Below are positions 33,322 to 43,264 of a stretch of DNA of 64,000 bases, one piece after another. Position 1 is the first letter of the stretch. Each line of letters starts with the position of its first letter. Origin of the DNA: Apostichopus japonicus (Eukaryota > Echinodermata > Holothuroidea > Aspidochirotida > Stichopodidae); contig NC_092577.1 in the NCBI RefSeq assembly GCF_037975245.1, positions 18,354,398-18,418,397 on the forward strand, written 5' to 3'. A model generated the notes under the pieces. The model was not told the origin of the DNA and did no database searches. It worked only from the letters and a program-made list of their open reading frames with translations. A program made the position numbers and the translations under genes.

Positions 33322-33823
33322 GGAAGGGGTGAGGGCATGGGTGCCAGGAGGATGCTAATTGTCATTTAATGTGATACATTACACAGACTACATTGTCTGT
33401 CACAGATTACATTAGACAATGCAGAAAATGTAGGTCCTCTTAACTTTTCAAATAAAACTCAAAAAATGCATTGTGGTTTTGATAATGTAACATGAGCAGT
33501 TTTCTTCAAGAATCTGACAAAATGTATAGTGAGGGTGGACATGTTTACAATGGTTTCAAGATTTGACCTCTGATGACACCTAATGACCTTTGCCCTCCAC
33601 CAAAACAGTAGGCTTCTATTACACAATGTGGTACTCCTACACACCAAATATGAGGTCTGCCCATGATCCCCTTCTTGAGATATTGTGTTTACAAGGTTTT
33701 CACAATTTCACCCCTGGTGACCCGAAATGACTTTTAACCTGGCATAACCTGACATGAGCTTCTGTGGTGTGTTTCAGTATGAAAACATGGGTCAGTCATA
33801 TTTTCAGAACAAAGAAATACTAC

Positions 33824-33930
33824 CTTGCATGGGTCCCTCTTGACTGGGATCATCTTGTTCATACTCATTCAAGCTTTCTTGTAATGCCTGTTCCAGTGCC
33901 GAATCAGGATCATGCAGAAATTCAACAGGC
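33824..33930 (-). CDS. HECT gene exon: UIM-like motif
   Basis: Acceptor AAATACAG, donor ATGCAAG|GTAGTA. Encodes PVEFLHDPDSALEQALQESL then NEYEQDD. DSALEQALQESLNEYE fits the ubiquitin-interacting motif pattern (acidic start, ALxxAxxxS, then E). It sits just before the HECT N-lobe. The start phase matches the previous exon and the end phase matches the next. Confidence 0.75.
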
Positions 33931-34786
33931 CTGTATTTTGATAAAATTATTAGTTACAAGATCATCATTCTTAAACATTTGAATCTTGACATACAAAAAT
34001 ATGTGTGACAGAGTACATGCAAAGCAATACTCATTAAGTAAAAGTGATACACTCCAAAGGCAAAACTGTGATTGAAAATTCAAATTTGTATTGATCACTT
34101 GTGTATATTTGTATCAGGGCATCAACTGCTGAAGTTGCCTACACAAGGTCTTAATCATGAAAGTAACTAAAAAGATTAAATGATTGATACAATAAAATAA
34201 GTAATATCAAATAAAACAGAACTTAAAAAGTTAAGTAAAATAACATCAAATAAAATAATTGAAGCTTCAGAATTCCCTAAGTCAGTACTTTGTTAGAAAG
34301 AAAGTATTGGCATAATATGTTTCAACACTTGAGGTCAATGTTTGCAAACAAAGTGTCCAGACAAAGAAAGTGCCCTGCACTTTTCTATTTATTATGAAAT
34401 GGGAATTTTTAACCGGTGACCAATTCATACAGTATTGACTCTGGTTTCAATGACAACAGTTTACTTCCAAAAAAAAAATGCGGGAAAATAATCCACTCAT
34501 TCATGACTAAAACTTCTTGCAACATGTTTGAAGTGGCTCTGAACATAGTCAGGGCAATAGCCTTGTTTTATTCTGGGAGAGAGAATTAATGACAAGTCTC
34601 ATCATAATTTGTAGAAACCAGATAAACGAACAAAATAAAACGAAACAGTTGATGAAAGTCATAGTAATGTATATTCAAACGTTTTCGAAGATTTCACATC
34701 TTCCTCGTCAGGAAATAGATAATAAAAAAAAATCTCTTATGTATAGTGCATGCGAAAGTTGTAGTATTAATGATGACTATGTATGT

Positions 34787-35119
34787 TCAAAGATATAGGA
34801 GGTTCTTGACATTTCTGTTCAAATATCTCACTATCGAATTTTCTTTAGATATAATAGGGTGTACTTTACCTTCGTGTACTTTAATTTCTTGAAATTTTGC
34901 TTGATCCGAAACCAGAGTGTCAAGTTTAGCATAATACTCCTGGTTATTAATTATAAGCAAACCATTTCTTTTATCAAATTTGCATAGTTTGATGCTGTCA
35001 TCCTTGCTTAAAGACTGTAACGTCCTATGTAACTCTCTGTTTTGTTTCTTGCGGCATATTTGACATAATTTTATTTTATTTGGCATAATTGGACCGAAAC
35101 ATCTTGCTTTTCTTGACAC
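34787..35119 (-). pseudogene. Penelope-like ORF, N-terminal RT part in opposite orientation
   Basis: Minus-strand frame with SLSKDDSIKLCKFDKRNGLL, NNQEYYAKLDTLVSDQAKFQ and HPIISKENSIVRYLNRNVK, the segment around the first RT motifs in Penelope-like proteins (I-CKxDKGxGxVI, DY-KL). It runs directly into the left inverted arm, so the rest of RT was lost before or during insertion. Confidence 0.75.
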
Positions 35120-35123
35120 AGAG

Positions 35124-35903
35124 GTGTGTTTACCCTCTGAAACTAACTCATCATACAGTTCAATGGTCTATCGTAAGCCAACTAATACAAATGTAATTCT
35201 CAATTTCCATGCCATTTGTCCATGGGTTTGTAAGATCGGCTTAATTAATTGTTTCCTTAATAGGGCATTTGTTGTGTGCAGCAATTGGTCCTTATTCCAT
35301 ACAGAGGTCTCCAAATTAAAAGAGATTTTATACCATAATGGTTATCCCAGCAGGATTTTGGAAGAGTGTGTATACAAATTCCTCAATAAGAAACTTAGTT
35401 CTGAAGTGGATAATCAGGATAAGGATGATGACAGTAAGTACATGATTACCATTCCATTCATAGGTCACCCTTCACTAAATTTCAAGAGATCCTTAACTAA
35501 ACATTTTCGAGGCGTTAACAAGAAGTGTATTATAGTTTTCAAAACGTTTAAAGTCAGTAATTACTTTTCCTTGAAAGATAAGACCCCCATGGCCCTTAAA
35601 GCCAATGTCATCTATTCATTTGAAGGTTCCTGTGATAAGAACCAAACTTACATCGGTAAGACTAAAAGACATCTGGCTACAAGGGTCAAGGAGCACTTAT
35701 CTGATAAATCTGCAATCTATGAGCATATCACTCACTGTATAGACTGCCGATCAGCTAACATCACCAACTTTAGTGTCATAGACAGCGGCTATACAGACTT
35801 CGAAATTAAAATTAAGGAGGCACTGTACATCAAGAAACTTAAACCGGTTTTAAACAATCAACTATTTCAACATGGATCGTCATTTATTCTCAACTTATTT
35901 TAG
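35124..35903 (+). pseudogene. Penelope-like ORF, RT C-terminal part and GIY-YIG endonuclease
   Basis: 259 codons without a stop. The RT end shows MVYRKPTNTNVILNFHAICP, CLNRAF-like NCFLNRAFVVCSN and KEILYHNGYPSRILEECV. The endonuclease shows VIYSFEGSCDKNQTYIGKTK, RHLATRVKEHL, SAIYEHITHC and the distal FEIKIKEALYIKKLKPVLN: the Y...C...YIGKT...R..EH..., H..C, E..yI pattern of Penelope GIY-YIG. The palm motifs (YxDD) are absent, so this is a fragment even though it is open. The endonuclease cuts the target to prime reverse transcription. Confidence 0.85.
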
Positions 35904-35989
35904 AACCTCCTATATCTTTGAACATACATAGTCATCATTAATACTACAACTTTCGCATGCACTATACATAAGAGATTTTTTTTTATTAT

Positions 35990-36045
35990 CTATTTCCTGA
36001 CGAGGAAGATGTGAAATCTTCGAAAACGTTTGAATATACATTACT
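35990..36045 (+). ncRNA. Hammerhead-ribozyme-like motif in the Penelope arm (candidate)
   Basis: CTGACGA (35997-36003), a 6-bp stem GAAGAT/ATCTTC with a short loop, then GAAA (36022-36025). This is the C-U-G-A-N-G-A, stem II, GAAA order of hammerhead cores. The inverted arm has the same at 34711-34681 (minus). Penelope-like arms are known to carry hammerheads. I cannot confirm stem III, stem I or the UH cleavage site by eye. Confidence 0.4.
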
Positions 36046-36788
36046 ATGACTTTCATCAACTGTTTCGTTTTATTTTGTTCGTTTATCTGGTTCTACAAAT
36101 GTAAAACTCTTCCTAAATTTTTCTCATCATAATTCTTTGCACATTAAAATACCAATCCACTTACACAAAGTCAGTTGCAATAAAAAGGAGCTGATGCACC
36201 TCATCCATGTTTCACTAAAGAGAAGAGGGGAAAACAGAGAAAGGCACATTTGAATGTCACCCACTGAATGATGAAAGGTAGTTAAAGTGCACTTATTGGT
36301 CAAATCATACACACTTCAATTGTTGTATCATGAATAGTTGTGTTCCAAAATGAAATAGCACATATTTCCTAGGAGCTTTGTGACATGATTTGCTATCTTG
36401 CAAATCTTATCACATACAATGATAACTCAAAACTCAAAAGCCCAGTCATGATTGAAATTACAACCTTTCACCTCTACCAAAAACACACAGCTCCTACACT
36501 GACTGTGATACATATACTATCTAGATACTAAGCATGAGATTACAGTATTCCAAGCACCTTCCTGAGATACTGTGCAAACGTGGTTTCTACAATTTGACCA
36601 CTGGCGAGCTCCACCAAATACAATTGGATTATTGCTCTCCATAAGGTACATCCACACATTAAATATGAGAAATGTGCATGTTTCCCTTCTTGTGGTATTT
36701 TGATTACAAGCTGGTGTCACACACATATGGCTGCTTCATTTGCTTCTGGTGCAGAATCAAAACTAATCCACTAGCTGGTATGGTTTAC

Positions 36789-36847
36789 CTTGAATGCCAT
36801 CTATTTCATGGTCGGTGGGCAGCTTCCTCAGTTGGTTCTTCTATAAC
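36789..36847 (-). CDS. HECT gene exon: linker with in-frame TGA
   Basis: Acceptor ATATTCCAG, donor TTCAAG|GTAAAC. The phase fixed by both neighbours reads VIEEPTEEAAHRP, then TGA, then NRWHSR. All three frames contain a stop, so either the gene is dead or this base is an error or polymorphism. Confidence 0.55.
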
Positions 36848-37667
36848 CTGGAATATTCAAAGAAGGATGGTATAATCTGTGTAATAATTTTCGTATCAAA
36901 ACGGTAAAGAGATAAAAAGGTGCTCATCACTTTAGGTATAGGAAACACTTTGTTTCATTAGGTTACTTCACACATTCTCAGTGTAATTGCCAGGTACAAG
37001 CTTGGTCATCAATTTCAGGTTTAATTCCTAAATTCATAATTGACCTGTCCATGTGTATTTTTATTGCCATGTCTACAATGGTCCAAAACTGATATGGCAA
37101 ATTAAAATTTACCTTTTTGCTTCTCTGAGTGAACATTTTATTTTACCCCCCCCCCCCTCTCAATTCTTAGGAAACAATTACTTCCTCAATCCAATCTACT
37201 TGATATTTCTATTAATATGTGCCATTTTCAATCTCTCTCCTTGACATACTTTAACAACAAACTGTAATAATTGAAGCATGCAATCTCCATGTTATGCTTA
37301 ATACATTTCACCTACATAACAAAAATAACCTAACACAATGAAATGGCAGAAGTTTCATTCTTTAGTTCCTTTATTCCACCATTCTTAATGCTCAATTGAC
37401 ATGTTTCTGCACATCCCACCCATATAGATCCACCTGGACCATGGTTGAGAAGCTCTTGCAAACACAAAGGTGCTTGGAAGCACATTTATTCAAACAATTC
37501 AAAATACATAGTGAGATAATGCGTAATCACATTTCATTGTTTTGCTGATTAGCAGCTGAGGCATGATTGACAAACATGTTTTAGGCAGGATAAACAAAAG
37601 TGGTTTTGAAGTTGGCTTGTTAAAACACATTGATTGTTTCGTGAGCAATGTCCAGCTGTTTACTTAC

Positions 37668-37713
37668 AACAGTTGGAAGGTCTTCGTTGTCTGAACTGCA
37701 ATCATGAGGTGGG
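37668..37713 (-). CDS. HECT gene exon: short acidic linker
   Basis: Acceptor TTAAACAG, donor GTT|GTAAGT. Encodes PPHDCSSDNEDLPTV in phase with the next exon (VIEEPTEE). Confidence 0.6.
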
Positions 37714-38051
37714 CTGTTTAATTGAGGTGAGGTTCAACAGAAAAAAAATTGTTATTATGTAGAGGGTCACAACACACACAATAACATGCAACCACACATA
37801 GCATGAAGCAAATGTTATAAAAATAACCATGACATAAATATATAGTTACATTCGAGAAGAGTAGCCATATCTCAAAATGTATTAAATATGATCAGAAACA
37901 AAATAAATGGTGCCCAGTAAAATGATAAAGCCAAACAATTACCTGTTCAGCATGAATTAAATGATGAGAAAACAAAGAGGAAATTACATAACCATGCTTG
38001 ATCAATGCACTGAAATAGAAAGATGAAAACTTAAATTGACCACTAACAAAC

Positions 38052-38149
38052 CTTTGTCTTATGGAATCTGAGGCTGATTGACCACAAAGAGCTACGTGGG
38101 GCCTAAGTTGTGTCTGTGGAACAGTTCTCTCACACTTTTTGCACTGCTC
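38052..38149 (-). CDS. HECT gene exon: CCHC-like finger
   Basis: Acceptor CTCTCACTCAG, donor CAAAG|GTTTGT. Encodes EQCKKCERTVPQTQLRPHVA then LC: a CX2CX12HX3C pattern like the small zinc fingers (UBZ type) that often sit before UIMs in ubiquitin-pathway proteins. Assignment of the finger class is tentative. Confidence 0.7.
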
Positions 38150-38358
38150 CTGAGTGAGAGGACAAAGAAATAAATTTGAAGGAACATAGCGTCTTTACCA
38201 GCTCATTTGCTAAATTTACAGAGAAATCAGAAATGATCAGGGTCATTTAAAAAGGGGGCCACTGCAATTTTCTGGTTCCGTGTCAAAGATGAAATGTCTT
38301 TAAATATCATGTGCAAATCTTATTTTCTGAACCATTATCTTAAGTTATGTGTATTTAC

Positions 38359-38686
38359 CAACCCTTTGTAAGAGTAAACAAACCTTCAATCTGATCAGGC
38401 TGAGGTTAGACTGGATTGGGCGCACGTATATCTTTGCAGATCGGGCTGCTTCTCGTAAGGAAGCTATCCCGTATCCCTCTGATGGCAACGGGATGACGTT
38501 GAGGGCCCTGTTGCTTCCAGAACACTTCAAGTAGTCGAAACCCCCTGCTTCAATAAATTTGGGATAATGCTGAACAAGTGTTTCTTTTACCTCTTCTGGG
38601 GATGAATATGCATCCATCGTAATTTGATTTTTACCAAGTCCTGCCTCTTGTAGGACCTTTGTATGGAATGGTGATGGGGACTGAGA
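38359..38686 (-). CDS. HECT gene exon: N-terminal conserved region
   Basis: Acceptor TTTCTTGCAG precedes 38686; donor TTG|GTAAAT at 38358. The frame has SPSPFHTKVLQEAGLGKNQI, LVQHYPKFIEAGGFDYLKCS, RALNVIPLPSEGYG and the end KIYVRPIQSNLSL. This is the conserved region that precedes the zinc-finger and HECT domains in the expanded G2E3-like families of cnidarians, echinoderms and fish (from memory). Open throughout, about 109 codons. It begins with an acceptor, so it is not the first exon. Confidence 0.8.
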
Positions 38687-40579
38687 CTGCAAGAAAGACA
38701 AAAATGATTTGTTGATAATTTAGTCTGAGCAGTTTTTCAGTGATTAAATGTAATCTATAGTGAGAGTATTTGACAGAATAGATCCTGTTAATACAGGGAA
38801 AAGCAATTGGTGTGACAATTATTATAAGCTGCATTCACAACAAATGCTAAGGACCACGTAAGGCTTCCTGTAATCTAAGTAATATGTTAGAATTTACTCA
38901 ACATGGGTCTACAAATTACCTCGGCAGACCACTTACCTGCTTTTCTTTTCAATTTCAGAATGTTTGCTTTTGTCACCAGATGAAATGTGTAAATGAGATA
39001 TTACTTTGATCAGAATTTGTTACACTAGAGTTGTTCCATTTTTCCTTTGTTCGGATGGAGCAAAATAGGGGTTAATTCAAACTAAGTAAGAGTCAGTGTC
39101 ACTATTTTGGCAATTTGTCATTTAAAGAAATTCATGCTGGATCTACCAGCTGCCTAATAATTTACTACAGTGGTCATGACCATTGGAACACTGACATACA
39201 ATTCAGTAATTGTTGTAATGTTAATGCAACATTACAAAAACAATAGACATTCCAGTATAAAAGCACCAAATACTGAAAACACTAATTAAACAAATAATCT
39301 CATGTCTTTTACACCATTTGGCTTTCTTTAATTGTCTGACTTTTAAGTTACTGTTGTTGTGTTGGACAGCACAAATACAATGTTAAGGTGAAGTTCTTGC
39401 ATCTTTTCCTCTTTTTTGCTGCAGGTGCTGTTGTGGCAACACTGAGGTTTCTAAAGATGGATCGTCTCTCAAAAACTTTACATGGGAACAAAATAAAACG
39501 GATTTGAGCAGTTTCCATACAGCAATATTTTCTTTAATAATGTCATTGAAAAAAATGACTTTCACTACATGGTGCATTGCCCTCAGATGAACTGAAACTA
39601 TCTCATCTGTATCTTAAATGTGGCTGCTTAGGAACATGCAGGCCCTTCACAAAGATAATGAACTTAAGGACAATTTCTGTCTCAATCATCACAACCTTTA
39701 ACTTGCTAGCACACATAATGAAACACGGAAGCCTACTTGCAATGGAAGTCAATTGCAAACAGTACTTAAATGACTAACTCATTGCTAAATTCTGTCAATT
39801 TTTTTATTATAAGGTAGGGATAAAAGCAGATTGTGTGATTCAATTTACACAAAATAGAATGCATGTTCTATGCTTCAAACCACTAGATGTTCAGGTGGAC
39901 AAAATATGAATTATTCATTTACCTGCTTGACTGCTGGCATTTGAAATGCCTAAGGCTGCCCTACATGTACTTAGTAACTGGCATTGTTTCCCAACACTTG
40001 CAAGGCCCAAATTTGCCAGATCTGTGCGGGATAGTTCCAGAACCCCCCCCCCCCCGGGTGATATCTAAAAAAAAAAAACACAGTCATTGCATCCATCTGA
40101 AAGCAGCAATGTTAAATCAAACAATTATTCGAGAAAATTTGTATCTCTCAATCCTTTCAGTCATGCCCTGAATAATATCTGCTGTATTAATTGCCCCAAT
40201 TATAGCACCTAGAAAAGTTTTCTGATTACTATCTACCAGCCATGGGTAAAATGACCTCAGAGGGGCTAATGCAGCAGACCTTTAAACAGTCATACTTATA
40301 GTTGGAAATGATAGCACCAGAGCCTTTTCTTAACATATACTATTTAGGGGGAAAGAGCGGCCTCCCCAATCCGCTACCAGGCCCTTGACTCACCTCATTT
40401 GGCCCTCCAAGTAAAGGTCACTGTTTTGGCATGTAAAAGAATAAACGATTACACATACCTACTTGGCTACCATCAGAATGCCATAGTAAACCTTTAATAA
40501 TTCGTTGTTATAATAAATAAGTAAATGCATACATATTTGATGACTTTTATTCCATTTCAGGTTCATGCTGATTAAATTG
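38687..40579. other. Non-coding between HECT gene and LINE fragment
   Basis: Presumably the 5' part or upstream flank of the HECT gene, whose earlier exons must lie here or further right. I find no exon with convincing motif and splice pair. A C run (40044-40057) and an A run precede 40080. Confidence 0.4.
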
Positions 40580-41254
40580 GGACTTGGCGTGGACTATGCA
40601 ACACCTTTTGCTGGAGTGTCCGGTTGGTGTGGGATTGGTTTCACGCCTTCGTTATTGGTGTTATTGGTTGCACACAGTGGGCCATTAGTAGTGATTTTGT
40701 TTTGTATGGTTTGTTGCCCCCTGTGCGCCCAACATTGGTTAGGGATCTGCTGTTGTTGTTTACCGCTGTCATCAAGAGACACATCTGGAACAGCAGATGC
40801 CGCCTAGTTTTCGATGGGGACGTCTGGAGGGCAGAGGATGTTGTCCCCCTCGTGCAAAGTGACATCAGGTTGCGCATGGAGGCGGACCATGCACGGCTTC
40901 CGACACTGCCTTTCGTAGACGCTGGCGCAAGCCTGTCGTCTACTACCGGGACGGCGTTCCCCGGATGAAATTTGGAGCGAGTCAGTTGGTAGGTGTAAGG
41001 GCTGTGTGGTCGTTACATAATATAGGTTGGTTGAATTTTTCTCTATGTGGTTTGGGGTTGGCTTTTGGGGGCCTGTTTGTAGTGTTTTATTTGTTTTGCT
41101 TCTGTTGGCCTTTGGGTCCGTGTCCTTTTCGCGTCACGTTGAACGCTGCGTTAGTGACAGATTGATGGGTTTCAGTTGTTGTTTTACATACTGGGTTTGT
41201 TTTTGGTTTTGTTGACCTTTGGTCCGTGTCCGTTTTTCTTAGCACGTAAAAAGC
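40580..41254 (+). mobile_element. Family-2 LINE 3' fragment with intact 3' end
   Basis: About 675 bp matching copy V from 23763 to 24461 with an internal deletion of about 110 bp at its start (GGGACTTGGCGTGGA joins CTATGCAACACC). It carries the ORF2 C-terminus (RRHIWNSRCRLVF-like, DVWRAEDVVPLVQSDIRLRM, VPRMKFG-like after a shift). It continues past the point where copy V stops, giving the true family-2 3' end AGCACGTAAAAAGC at 41254. The tail word CACGTAAAAAGC is shared with family 1, but the upstream hairpin differs. Confidence 0.85.
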
Positions 41255-41292
41255 CAGGTATGTAAACCAGCATTTGCATCCAGGTCCAAAGT

Positions 41293-41638
41293 AAAATAGT
41301 AAAAGTGTGAGTTTATAGTCTTGTATCAAGGCTCAATGCCTTATCATCTGACTCTTTACACTTCTACCCTCTGGTCACTAGGCCTTAACACTCCTAGTAC
41401 CGTTCACACTCCCTTTGGAAGTCGCTATCCTGCTTTGTTAGCTGCCATATAGAGGCGCCGGGCTCCACTCACATAGTTCTATTACTGCCCTCACAGGTCC
41501 CCATTTGCAGCTGGGTGGACTGAAGCAATCGAAGTGAAGTGTCTTGCTCAATGACACACTGCATATGTTCCACGGTGGGACTCAAACTTAGGACCTAGCA
41601 TGGCGAGGCCAATTCTCTTACCACTAGACCACCTCACC
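41293..41638 (-). mobile_element. tRNA-derived SINE
   Basis: Minus-strand head GGTGAGGTGGTCTAGTGG at 41638 has an A box (TGGTCTAGTGG) and a B-box-like GTTTGAGTCC about 50 bp later, as in a tRNA-derived Pol III promoter. A central domain (TGAGCAAGACACTTCA, CCCAGCTGCAAATGGGGACC) and an unrelated tail follow. An 8-bp duplication TCCAAAGT flanks it (41285-41292 and 41639-41646). Length 346 bp. It would be transcribed by Pol III and mobilised by a LINE in trans; the partner LINE is not evident from the tail. Confidence 0.8.
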
Positions 41639-42218
41639 TCCAAAGTTTATACCCTTTAGCATTAATAGTACTCATTAAACTGAGCCGACATGATTATTTA
41701 AAACAGAGATTGCCAAAATTACAGAAATTCAGAAACGTGCATCATGAATTTTTTTCATGCAAGATAATGTTAACAAATTATGGCACACCTTAAAACAATT
41801 AACATTAATGCCACTTCTTGTGTTGTAATTGAGTTATCACTATGACAAGTTTTCATACCAAAAATTGTTACCAACGGCTACATTAACATTTTACACACCC
41901 AATTGTTGTAATTATACTTTCAAGTGTCAAGAACTGAAATTTTATATGCCAAATTCCCACCAAAATCTATACTTTGTTTTCCATAGATCCTGAATTATCC
42001 CCCAAAGTTAATTGCTGGCTAACAAGTCTTCTTTGATACTTAAAAGTAGGATTAGGTTGTGCCACATAAGCACATACACACCTAAATACATTAAGAAAGA
42101 AGTAATGCACTGATCCTAATCACATGAAAGGTAAGGCCATAATACCAAAAAAGAACATTTCTATTGAATATGAACCAATCAGATTAGTAGTTTGTAACTT
42201 TACAGTAAAAATACAAAC

Positions 42219-42377
42219 CTGTTTATGGTTGAAAAGGCATGGATATTCATCCTTAATGTCAGATAATGTTGGCTTCTCATCTGTTATCCATTTTCGTCTT
42301 ACTGTATATGTAATATCCATAAGCAGGCAAACTTTGTGAAGTTTTGCTTTGTGCGCTTGGCCTCCTCCTTCAGCCAC
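42219..42377 (-). CDS. Exon matching the C-terminal region of the transposon-derived gene
   Basis: Acceptor GTTTTAAG, donor AAACAG|GTTTGT. Encodes AHKAKLHKVCLLMDITYTVR, RKWITDEKPTLSDIKDEYPC, LFNHKQ: the R-x-x-x-I...P.v..i...yP.L segment that follows the KFRNxR exon in related proteins. Phase 0 fits the exon ending at 47384. The 5-kb intron between them holds LINE copy VI and a duplicated segment. Confidence 0.65.
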
Positions 42378-42904
42378 CTTAAAACAAAAACCACAAAAGG
42401 TAAAACCAATCACAGAAATCAACAACAGAAAAGAAGCAGGTTTGGTTCTTAAAGGAATTGTCTGGTGGAAGATTTTTATACATTGTCCTTGTAGTTATTA
42501 TTTTTCTCTTTCTAACCATGTAAAAATTGTCCCCATTCGACGTTTTCTTCTTGTAGAATTCTGGTTTTCAAATTCACCAGTTTCTCACCAAAAGTACCGT
42601 TTGTTCGAACGCTTCAATATGGTGATTGCCTGTTTTGACTTGAAGTTAGCACTCCCAATTCCGCAGCAAATAAACTCACGTGTAAGCACATTGGATTGCC
42701 TCATATATATAACGTACATACTCGCGAACGTATATACTACGATGCTCAGTTGGTGTACTTGTATAGCGGTACACATAGTGCACTCACACTCAAACCACAT
42801 TTCATTAACTGTTCTTCGAAATCGCTGAAATAAAATTCACGGATCAAATTAACAGTAAAAGGAAACTTGTAAAGTACTTGTTAAACCGAAAGATGAAACT
42901 TGGC

Positions 42905-43264
42905 GGAATCGATGTCATCGCAGAACTGTCCGATTGTAAACGTTACAGTAGCCTATACACGCGAACATTCTTCGCGCTGGAGCTGGATACCGCGATGTAT
43001 AAACAACCAAGAGCCTGCTGTTAAAACTTATCTTGTGTTACACAAAGACCACGAAACCACCGATCTACTACATATATGGCGGCTTAAGGAGTTTTTTAAA
43101 TCATATCTAATTTATAAGAAATTTCACCGGAAATTATTGAAGAAATTTACCGAATCGTTGTCAGAGCAGAATGTAGCACTGAGAAGCTAAGGCTTCGCAG
43201 AACTGTCCGATTGTCAACGTTTGAGTGCGAACATTTTTCGCGTTGGAGCTGGACAGCGCGATGT
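42905..43264. repeat. Duplicated segment, copy 1 and start of copy 2
   Basis: 42913-43180 (GCAGAACTGTCCGATTG, GCGCTGGAGCTGGATACC, AAAACTTATCTTGTGTTACAC, GGCGGCTTAAGGAG) is repeated from about 43195 onward. Copy 2 is cut at 43264 by LINE copy VI and continues at 46407-46555 (CCTGAACAACTCAGAGTCTG, GGCGGCTTAAGGAG). Copies are about 80-85% alike by eye. No coding signal. Confidence 0.75.

Larger units (their letters stand above)
34610..36121. mobile_element. Penelope-like element with inverted arms, in a HECT-gene intron
   Basis: A 1,512-bp element flanked by a 13-bp duplication TCTCATCATAATT (34597-34609 and 36122-36134). Two arms of about 190 bp, 34611-34803 and 35899-36098, are inverted copies of each other. 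They are nearly perfect (TGTAGAACC/GGTTCTACA outer ends, AGAACCTCC inner ends). Between them a minus-strand partial ORF (N-terminal RT part) and a plus-strand ORF (RT end plus GIY-YIG) lie head to head. Inverted, pLTR-like arms and partial inverted copies are normal for Penelope-like retroelements. Not autonomous because the RT centre is absent. Confidence 0.85.
28415..38686 (-). pseudogene. HECT-type E3 ubiquitin ligase gene (G2E3-like invertebrate family), minus strand, probably broken
   Basis: At least nine exons read leftward from 38686 to 28415: N-terminal conserved region, CX2C...H-x3-C finger-like exon, two short linker exons, a UIM-like exon, HECT N-lobe, two HECT exons, and the C-lobe with the active-site Cys. 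HECT ligases pass ubiquitin from E2 to substrate through a thioester on that Cys. Exon phases agree at exons 37668 to 36847, 36789 to 33930, 33824 to 32370, and 30891 to 30473. Against function: in-frame TGA in the exon 36789-36847, a one-base shift in the N-lobe near 32200, a TAG near 31045 and a shift near 28652. Part of the HECT N-lobe between 32086 and 31078 was not found. First exon and promoter lie to the right and were not identified. Confidence 0.75.
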
